Assembly (NCBI GenBank): GCA_029260695.1
Contig: JAJDCT010000436.1
Coordinates: forward strand, 1-5,558
Origin: Phycisphaeraceae bacterium
GTDB taxonomy: Bacteria > Planctomycetota > Phycisphaerae > Phycisphaerales > Phycisphaeraceae
DNA: 5,558 nt
Reading direction: 5' to 3'
Below the pieces are notes generated by a model. It made no database searches, was not told the origin of the DNA, and saw only the letters and a program-made list of their open reading frames with translations. The position numbers and the translations under genes were made by a program. Shown here piece by piece: positions 1-4,398 of this stretch; positions within the stretch are counted from its first letter, which is position 1; every line of letters begins with the position of its first letter.

Positions 1-19
1 AAAAAACGCCCTTACAATA

Positions 20-48
20 TTGACTGCCCATTCAATAAATGCTATGCT
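20..48 (+). promoter_or_regulatory. Sigma70-type promoter of the TetR-family gene
   Basis: A -35 element TTGACT at 20-25 (5 of 6 to consensus) and a -10 element TATGCT at 43-48 (4 of 6) are separated by exactly 17 bp. The usual -10 to +1 geometry puts the transcription start at about position 55, which is the A of the repressor's ATG. No Shine-Dalgarno sequence lies before that ATG, which fits a leaderless transcript. The call rests on motif and spacing only. Confidence 0.6.
31..39. promoter_or_regulatory. Candidate operator, copy 1 (TTCAATAAA)
   Basis: The 9-mer TTCAATAAA lies in the spacer between the -35 and -10 boxes of the repressor promoter, inside an imperfect 13-bp dyad at 29-41 (CATT at one end, AATG at the other). 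Its exact reverse complement recurs at 651-659, after the repressor gene. A site between the promoter boxes is where a TetR-type autorepressor commonly binds. Assignment to this regulator is inference. Confidence 0.3.
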
Positions 49-54
49 TTACCC

Positions 55-639
55 ATGGCCCGCGGACGACCCAGAGAATTCGATGAGGCACAGGCCGTGG
101 CTGCCGCGCTGGAGGTATTTCAGCGGAAGGGATACGAAGGCGCGACCTGTGAGGACTTATTGTCCGCGATGGGCCTCAACAGCGGCAGCATGTACGCCGC
201 CTTTGGTGATAAGAAGGTGCTTTATGACAGGGCGTTTGACCTCTACTGTGAGCGAGCCCTTGGCCAGGGGATGAAGATTTTGGAGGGACCCGGGACCCCG
301 CTTGAGAACGTCAAGGCATTGATTCATTGTTGGGGTGATTATATGTCGTCCCCTAACTGCAAAGGCTGTTTTATCGACAGCACGCTGATCGAGTTTGGTA
401 ACGAAAAGAAAGGTGTGGCCCAACTGGCTCGTCGTGCCACGGAGCGGTTGCGGGATGCTATGGCTCAGAAACTGGACGCGGCTCGAAAGGCGGGTGAGTG
501 GGGGGGGCAATCGGATCCCGGCGAGATGGCGGCCTTCCTGGTGAATACCAAGCAGGGGTTGAGTGTCATGGCCCGGGCGGGCGCGGGTAAGAAGGCGGTG
601 CGAGGCGTCGTAATTACCACCCTGTCGCTGCTGGGATAA
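55..639 (+). CDS. TetR/AcrR-family transcriptional repressor
   Basis: This 194-residue protein has the length and layout of a TetR/AcrR repressor: an N-terminal DNA-binding domain and an all-helical C-terminal ligand and dimer domain. The start fits the family opening (MARGRPREFDEAQA). Helix-turn-helix residues run from about 31 to 56, with the family-typical stretch SMYAAFGDKKVLY in and after the recognition helix. The C-terminal domain carries C102 and C105 in NCKGCF. C105 matches the GC motif that in E. coli NemR holds the redox-sensing Cys106, so sensing of electrophiles or oxidants is possible, though the ligand cannot be read from sequence. The gene sits directly behind a good promoter with no leader. 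A DinB-fold gene and a carbonic anhydrase gene follow on the same strand and are the likeliest targets besides itself. Family call is secure; signal and targets are inferred. Confidence 0.93.
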   Translation: MARGRPREFDEAQAVAAALEVFQRKGYEGATCEDLLSAMGLNSGSMYAAFGDKKVLYDRAFDLYCERALGQGMKILEGPGTPLENVKALIHCWGDYMSSPNCKGCFIDSTLIEFGNEKKGVAQLARRATERLRDAMAQKLDAARKAGEWGGQSDPGEMAAFLVNTKQGLSVMARAGAGKKAVRGVVITTLSLLG

Positions 640-650
640 TTTTTTGGCCT

Positions 651-659
651 TTTATTGAA
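651..659. promoter_or_regulatory. Candidate operator, copy 2 (TTTATTGAA)
   Basis: This is an exact inverted copy of the 9-mer at 31-39, lying 12 bp after the repressor stop codon and upstream of the DinB gene. It overlaps TTGAAC (655-660), which could serve as a weak -35. The best -10 candidate at 16 bp spacing (TATTGA, 677-682) is poor, so a promoter here is uncertain. If both copies bind the repressor, it would control itself and the DinB gene. Confidence 0.27.
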
Positions 660-698
660 CATGCATTCACTATTTGTATTGATTGATGAGTAGATGGT

Positions 699-719
699 GC
701 GGTTCCGATCCGGAGCCGC
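699..719 (+). other. GC-rich hairpin in the leader of the DinB gene
   Basis: GCGGTTCCG (699-707) pairs with CGGAGCCGC (711-719) over nine base pairs, including one G-U, with a three-base loop. It lies 38 bases before the Shine-Dalgarno site of the DinB gene. The bases after it (GATAAATACAG) contain no T-run, so it is not a standard intrinsic terminator. It could be a leader structure that stabilises or attenuates the message, or part of a processing site between the repressor and DinB genes. Confidence 0.4.
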
Positions 720-768
720 GATAAATACAGCACGGCAGCCCTCTGCCTCAGCAAAACAGGAGAACACA

Positions 769-1269
769 ATGAAAACGATTGACTTCATCCGTACGGGCCT
801 CGAGGCGAGCAAGGCCCTCACGCTAGCCCTCATTGACGACATGAAAGAAACCCCGCTGGCGCAGCCCACGTCCAAGGGGGGCAACCATCCGCTGTGGATC
901 CTCGGACATCTGGCGTATGCCGAAGCGAACATGGTCAACCACGTCATGTTGGGTAACGAGAACCCACTGATCGGCTGGAAGGAGAGGTTCGGCGGTGGCA
1001 CGGAACCGGTGGTCGAGGCAGACCATTATCTTCCCTGGGACGAAGTGCGGCAGAAACTCGATGAAGTCCGCGAGCAAACGCTGAGCGTCTTGGAGGGGAT
1101 GTCCGACGAGGACCTGAGCCAGCCGAGCAAAAACTGCCCGTCGGGCCGAGAAAAGTTCATGGGTACGGTGGGTGGATGTTTTTTGGTTCTCATGCTGCAT
1201 CCAACGATGCACCGCGGCCAAGTCGCCGACGCCCGCCGCATAATCGACCGCAAGCCGTTATTCGCTTGA
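769..1269 (+). CDS. DinB/YfiT-fold metalloprotein (DinB superfamily)
   Basis: The protein has 166 residues, the usual length for the DinB four-helix-bundle superfamily. It shows the three-histidine metal site: H47 in ILGHLAY, and H144 and H148 in HPTMHRGQV near the C terminus. The start at 769 is chosen because AGGAG (758-762) lies six bases upstream; an in-frame ATG at 694 overlaps the leader hairpin and has no such site. Characterised members include thiol-dependent transferases and isomerases using bacillithiol or mycothiol, while many others, including the damage-inducible DinB of Bacillus, have no known reaction. This family is unrelated to E. coli DNA polymerase IV, also called DinB. 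The gene lies between a NemR-like repressor gene and a carbonic anhydrase gene, all co-oriented. A thiol- or electrophile-related enzymatic role is plausible, but the substrate is unknown. Confidence 0.88.
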   Translation: MKTIDFIRTGLEASKALTLALIDDMKETPLAQPTSKGGNHPLWILGHLAYAEANMVNHVMLGNENPLIGWKERFGGGTEPVVEADHYLPWDEVRQKLDEVREQTLSVLEGMSDEDLSQPSKNCPSGREKFMGTVGGCFLVLMLHPTMHRGQVADARRIIDRKPLFA

Positions 1270-1334
1270 GGCCTGGTAACGGGGCCGGGCTGTAATGGCC
1301 TCGCCTCGGTTTTCGACACGACCCTTACCCCCTT

Positions 1335-1338
1335 GGAG
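1335..1338 (+). promoter_or_regulatory. Shine-Dalgarno site that sets the carbonic anhydrase start
   Basis: GGAG at 1335-1338 lies six bases before the ATG at 1345, three before the ATG at 1342, and overlaps a possible TTG start at 1333. Spacing favours 1345. Confidence 0.55.
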
Positions 1339-1344
1339 CAGATG

Positions 1345-1932
1345 ATGTCAGATATCAAGAACCAGATTCTTAAAGCAAACCAATCGTACGCGGATGGATT
1401 TGGCGACAAGGCCGACCTGCCCATGCCGCCCGGCCGCAAATTTGCGATCTTGACCTGTATCGATGCAAGGCTGGACCCGGCCCAATTTGCCGGGCTCACG
1501 GAGGGCGATGCCCACGTCTTCCGGAATGCGGGGGGACGGGCTACGGACGATGCGATCCGCTCCCTGGTTGTCTCGCACAAAATGCTTGGGACACGCGAAT
1601 GGTTTGTCATCCACCACACCGATTGTGGTATGGAGTACTTCGACGACGCGACCATCGCGGGGTTACTGAAAACCAGCTTGAAAACGGCCACATACGACGG
1701 GAAGCTGTGGCGTAACCAAGACAGCGGTGGTGGGTCGACCGAGGCACAGTTTGTGCGTTGGCTTTCCATCTCGGATCCCGAGGCGGCGGTAGTCGAAGAT
1801 GTTCAGCGCATTCGGAATCACCCACTGGTGTCGCCCGAGGTCCGTATCTATGGCTTCCTCTTCGATGTTAAGACCGGCCAGCTCATCGAGATCGAAGAAG
1901 CATCAGAAGCCGGGCAGGCACGTTCGGATTGA
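1345..1932 (+). CDS. Beta-class carbonic anhydrase (clade D type)
   Basis: A soluble zinc enzyme predicted to interconvert CO2 and bicarbonate. From the ATG at 1345 it has 195 residues. The zinc ligands are visible: C38 in the CIDARL motif, and H91 and C94 in HHTDCGM. The catalytic Asp-Arg dyad is D40 and R42, and RNAGGR (60-65) is the conserved loop after the first motif. The region from about residue 12 to 100 follows mycobacterial Rv1284 closely as I recall it ([27 protein letters not shown]). After the second motif this protein is about 30 residues longer, with a Gly/Ser-rich stretch (DSGGGS) before the final [11 protein letters not shown] strand. The gene follows the DinB gene by 75 bp on the same strand and may be co-transcribed; no terminator is evident between them. 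All catalytic residues are present, so it is probably active. Confidence 0.93.
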   Translation: MSDIKNQILKANQSYADGFGDKADLPMPPGRKFAILTCIDARLDPAQFAGLTEGDAHVFRNAGGRATDDAIRSLVVSHKMLGTREWFVIHHTDCGMEYFDDATIAGLLKTSLKTATYDGKLWRNQDSGGGSTEAQFVRWLSISDPEAAVVEDVQRIRNHPLVSPEVRIYGFLFDVKTGQLIEIEEASEAGQARSD

Positions 1933-1955
1933 AGATATAGAGCAGGTTTTGAGAT

Positions 1956-2864
1956 TCAATCCACCGGGACACCCGCCAGCGCCTGGTTCATGGCTTTGTA
2001 GGTCTTGTGGTCCTGGACGCGGACAGTTAATTCCAGGCCCTTATCCAAGAGCTTATAGTCCTGAACGCGGGCGCGGCGGCGGTGGTCCAGCTCGATGACG
2101 GGTTTGAACTCCAAGTGTTGGAGTTTTTCCAGCCATTGGCCCACCTTGGCGGCGCGTTCGTCACCGCTGGATTGCTTGCGGAGGTGTTCGCCGATCGCTT
2201 TGGCGGGCACGGGGAGCTTGCCGACCAGGAAGCTACTCATAGAGAGCTCGGCCATGCCGTCGTCGCGGATCTTCAGGTCAAACTTCCCGGAGATGACCTG
2301 GGTCAGCCCACCAGCCTGGAGCTCAAACGCCATCACCAGTTTGCCTGAGTCGACGGCGACCATCGGGTCGGTGACCTCGGCCGGTTTGACGTAACCCCGG
2401 TCTCCCATCCAACCGTCAAGCCGTGACTGCACGACGGCGGCGAGTTGTTCGTTGCTGAGTGTGATCGTCTGGTCGGTGTTGATGTGGATGTCTTCGGGTT
2501 TGATCTTGGCGGTGCTGACATCGCCCGTGGCCGCGTCTGGGCCGGGCAGAGGTCGGGTCTGCCCGGCGGTGTCGGTCTGGTCTTGAGCATTATCAAGCCC
2601 GAGGTTTGCCAGGGCTTTGAGTTGCTCGTCGACCTGTTCCGCGAGTTGTTCGATCTGCTGGGGTGAGGATTCGCGCAGGAAGGTCTGGTTCTCCTGCCAG
2701 TAGGCAGGCTCGGATCGTGCCAGGAAGACAACGATCGCTGTGGCGACGACGAAAAACAGGGCCAGCGTCAGGACGATCTGTATGGCGGTTTTGATTGGGC
2801 TGCGCTTGGCTGGACTGGCGTCTGAGCCGTTGCCCGATCCGTTTTGTGTTTGATCTTTGTCCAT
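1956..2864 (-). CDS. Single-pass membrane protein of unknown function
   Basis: I do not recognise this 302-residue protein. It begins with a polar Gly/Asn/Ser-rich segment and a basic patch (KRSPIK, about 20-25), then one hydrophobic helix at about 27-48. By the positive-inside rule the short N terminus is cytoplasmic and the rest lies outside the cytoplasmic membrane. Residues 65-90 look like an amphipathic helix or short coiled coil (PQQIEQLAEQVDEQLKAL). A Pro/Asp/Thr-rich linker follows, then from about 130 a strand-rich domain with alternating polar and hydrophobic residues. RVQDYK and RVQDHK (266-271 and 282-287) repeat a short strand. The layout, with VGKLPVP at about 214-220, loosely recalls YpmS-type (DUF2140) proteins, but that is weak. 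No canonical Shine-Dalgarno precedes the ATG (GGTGGTGATCC). It converges on the carbonic anhydrase gene with 23 bp between the stops. Confidence 0.82.
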   Translation of the reverse strand: MDKDQTQNGSGNGSDASPAKRSPIKTAIQIVLTLALFFVVATAIVVFLARSEPAYWQENQTFLRESSPQQIEQLAEQVDEQLKALANLGLDNAQDQTDTAGQTRPLPGPDAATGDVSTAKIKPEDIHINTDQTITLSNEQLAAVVQSRLDGWMGDRGYVKPAEVTDPMVAVDSGKLVMAFELQAGGLTQVISGKFDLKIRDDGMAELSMSSFLVGKLPVPAKAIGEHLRKQSSGDERAAKVGQWLEKLQHLEFKPVIELDHRRRARVQDYKLLDKGLELTVRVQDHKTYKAMNQALAGVPVD

Positions 2865-3006
2865 GGATCACCACCCGATAACGAAGGTTTGAAGTACCCG
2901 GCGCCGCCTTGTAATAAGGCCGCCTCTATGGATTCGGCTAAACAAAGGGCGGGCGTTACCGGGAGGGCTGTGTTCGGGGGTCTTAGGGCTCATATGCTGT
3001 GCTTCT

Positions 3007-3042
3007 AGCGTGCGTCACGGCCGGGCCGATACGTCACACGCT
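3007..3042 (-). terminator. Imperfect hairpin after the downstream STAS gene, possible terminator
   Basis: AGCGTG at 3007-3012 is the exact complement of CACGCT at 3037-3042. The inner bases extend the stem with mismatches and, read on the - strand, several G-U pairs. The apex is the 11-base GC palindrome CGGCCGGGCCG at 3018-3028. It starts 44 bases after the stop of the STAS gene ending at 3086, as expected for a 3'-end structure. No U-run follows on the - strand, so it could equally be a Rho-associated or mRNA-stabilising structure. On the + strand CTTTAT follows, but no + gene ends nearby. Confidence 0.3.
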
Positions 3043-3085
3043 TTATCTAAGGGAGCCCACACGCCATGCCGGATACCGAACTGCG

Positions 3086-3433
3086 TTAGAAGCTTTCAAC
3101 CGCCTCTTCCATGTCGTCGAAGAGCCCGAAGACATTGTCCAGCCGGGTGACCTTGAAGAGGAACGAGACGTTGTCTTGGCAGTTGACCAGCGCGATTTGG
3201 CCTCGACAGTGCTCGACTTCCTGGAGGAATTCTACGAGTGATCCGATGCAGGCAGACGCGAGGAATTCGACTTGTTCAAGGTCGAAGATGAAGTTCTGTG
3301 CGTTGTTGTAACGGATCTTTTCGATGCACTCCTGCATCAGTTCCTGCATGTCGGCGTGCGCGACTTCCGCGGCGCGCAGGTATGAGGTGACCAGTTGCCC
3401 AGCTTGTTCGATTTCGAAGCCTTCGGGGAGCAT
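3086..3433 (-). CDS. STAS-domain protein (anti-anti-sigma factor-like), downstream paralog
   Basis: A 115-residue single STAS domain, the size of SpoIIAA and RsbV, which bind and neutralise an anti-sigma kinase until phosphorylated on Ser. The start at 3433 is set by GGAGG six bases upstream. The core strand and loop read FIFDLEQVEFLASACIGSL. Ser60 aligns with phosphorylated Ser58 of SpoIIAA and Ser56 of RsbV. The Asp before it is Ala59 here and the usual Gly two residues after it is Cys62, while Gly64 is kept. The C-terminal part (FLFKVTRLDNVFGLFDD) is the conserved helix of the fold. It is the second of two tandem paralogs and stops right at the domain end. No kinase, phosphatase or sigma factor gene lies in view, so its partner is encoded elsewhere. 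Role in a partner-switching pathway is known for the family and inferred here. Confidence 0.88.
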   Translation of the reverse strand: MLPEGFEIEQAGQLVTSYLRAAEVAHADMQELMQECIEKIRYNNAQNFIFDLEQVEFLASACIGSLVEFLQEVEHCRGQIALVNCQDNVSFLFKVTRLDNVFGLFDDMEEAVESF

Positions 3434-3643
3434 GATGATCCTCCACACCCTCGTGCGTTGTTGCGCCTCGCTGTCTTTATCGGATGGTCGCGGCTGTGGA
3501 TGAGGCGGGACTAGAGGGTTGCCCGCATTCTCTACTTGGCCGAGGTTCGCCAGATGATACGATTGGTACGACCGACAGGACCGGGCACCTATGGGCTTGC
3601 CGGTGCATCCGGGTACCTAAACATGTGGCGCCTAGCGTCGGTG
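3434..3643. other. Spacer between the two STAS genes
   Basis: These 210 bases hold the Shine-Dalgarno site of the downstream STAS gene. I find no convincing promoter, terminator or RNA gene. If the long tail of the upstream STAS protein is not real, the untranslated stretch would reach about 410 bases, and it is then the largest unexplained piece of the window. Confidence 0.4.
3440..3444 (-). promoter_or_regulatory. Strong Shine-Dalgarno site of the downstream STAS gene
   Basis: Read on the - strand, GGAGG lies six bases before the ATG at 3433. This rules out the in-frame GTG at 3448 as the start, because that codon lies upstream of the site. It is the strongest ribosome binding site in the window, suggesting this small protein is well translated. 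Confidence 0.8.
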
Positions 3644-4189
3644 TTAAGAACCTGAGCCGGGGTGCATCCTCGGCTCGTGGGTGGCAGGCTGGTGTGCGTG
3701 TATCCGCCTGTGTGCCCGAAGCAGCGCCGCGAGCATTGGGGCGTAGCCGTGGGTATTCCGGGAATCCTGAGGGTCCCGGGGAGAGGCACTATCGGAGCCG
3801 TGGGGGCGGGCGTGAGGCGGTTTGGGTCGGGTGCGTCGGTCGCGTAGTTCGGTGATGGCGTTTTCGGTGCTGCCGTAGAGCCCCAGTACTTTATCCAGCC
3901 GTGTCATCTTGAATAGGAATTCGACGTTGGGTTGGCACCGTGCCAGTGCGACTGAACCGCCTGCGGACCGGGTGTGTTGGTGCAGGACCATGAGCCTTCC
4001 CAGGCAGCAGGAATCCATGTGTTGGACATTGCTCAACTCGACTACCACGCTGTCGGCGTCGGCCTGGTCAATCCGTCTGCACAGCTCAACGACGAGAGAG
4101 GCGATGTCTGAACCAGTGCACTCGGCACGGTTCGGGCGAGCCACTAATACCCGGCGGTCCCGTTCGATCTGGTACGCGGGTTGGTTCAT
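3644..4189 (-). CDS. STAS-domain protein with a Pro/Arg/His-rich tail, upstream paralog
   Basis: Residues 1-115 form a STAS domain. The strand and loop VVVELSNVQHMDSCCLGRL keeps Asp59 and the candidate phosphoacceptor Ser60, with Cys61, Cys62 and Gly64 after it. It aligns without gaps to the neighbouring paralog, also at Ser60; over residues 81-104 I count 17 of 24 identical (ALxxCQxNVxFLFKxTRLDxVxGL). The ATG at 4189 fits the paralog's N terminus; GGAG lies 11 bases upstream, a long spacing. An in-frame GTG at 4243 would add 18 residues but has no ribosome site. Residues 117-181 are an extra tail with 10 Pro, 10 Arg and 8 His in 65 residues, absent from the paralog, probably disordered or a stop-loss extension. 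It is transcribed ahead of the paralog, with 210 bp between. Domain call is firm; the tail and exact start are less sure. Confidence 0.82.
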   Translation of the reverse strand: MNQPAYQIERDRRVLVARPNRAECTGSDIASLVVELCRRIDQADADSVVVELSNVQHMDSCCLGRLMVLHQHTRSAGGSVALARCQPNVEFLFKMTRLDKVLGLYGSTENAITELRDRRTRPKPPHARPHGSDSASPRDPQDSRNTHGYAPMLAALLRAHRRIHAHQPATHEPRMHPGSGS

Positions 4190-4398
4190 ATCTGGCCGCT
4201 CTCCGTGAATAGGCCCCCAAGTTGTTATCGGTGCGATAGACACTGAAACAACAACAACAGGATAGCAAGGCTACGGCAGGATCGGCGTGGAAATCCTATC
4301 CCCGGGCATCGGGTTTTACCCCTATGACTATCGGACACACCGCCTATTCACGCGGCTTTCGGCTGTACGGTTCGGCCAGCCGGCTGGGTATTACCCGC
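4190..4398. other. Spacer between the YgfZ-like gene and the STAS pair
   Basis: This stretch must hold the leader of the STAS genes and the end of the YgfZ-like transcript. It contains the 13-bp palindrome at 4226-4238, an 11-bp inverted repeat (CGTGAATAGGC at 4204-4214 against 4342-4352), a short ACA repeat at about 4248-4259 and the 12-bp palindrome CCAGCCGGCTGG at 4376-4387. None forms a recognisable intrinsic terminator. I could not place a consensus promoter. Confidence 0.4.
4226..4238. promoter_or_regulatory. 13-bp palindrome upstream of the STAS pair
   Basis: TATCG GTG CGATA is a perfect five-base dyad around a three-base centre, 37-49 bases before the ATG at 4189 of the upstream STAS gene. 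GTTGT before it and ACAAC after it (across a nine-base bulge) could lengthen an RNA stem. It could be an operator or a 5'-leader hairpin. No good promoter could be placed beside it, so the call is tentative. Confidence 0.3.

Noticed and set aside
640..646. T-run just after the repressor stop codon as an intrinsic terminator
   Set aside because: There is no stem of more than about three pairs before it.
694..768. In-frame upstream ATG for the DinB gene
   Set aside because: It overlaps the leader hairpin, lacks a ribosome site and adds residues with no family match, while 769 has AGGAG at ideal spacing.
1799..2098. + strand open frame bridging the carbonic anhydrase and membrane-protein genes
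   Set aside because: It overlaps both well-supported genes out of frame and encodes a low-complexity product.
3086..3433. Loss of the phosphoacceptor serine in the downstream STAS protein
   Set aside because: Aligning SpoIIAA Ser58 and RsbV Ser56 as the first Ser after Asp shows that Ser60 is retained; only its neighbours differ.
3758..3779. CCGGGA/TCCCGG hairpin as a terminator of the upstream STAS gene
   Set aside because: It lies inside the open frame of the tail, has a ten-base loop and no U-run on the - strand.
3484..3855. A 123-codon open frame on the + strand across the STAS spacer
   Set aside because: No ribosome binding site, a low-complexity Gly/Arg-rich product with no recognisable domain, and it overlaps the STAS tail on the other strand.
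4248..4259. ACA trinucleotide repeat as a phase-variable tract
   Set aside because: Only four units, too short for a convincing slippage site, and outside any coding sequence.
4376..4387. Perfect 12-bp palindrome CCAGCCGGCTGG
   Set aside because: It has no loop for a hairpin and no T-run. Single GC-rich 12-bp palindromes are common in DNA of this composition.
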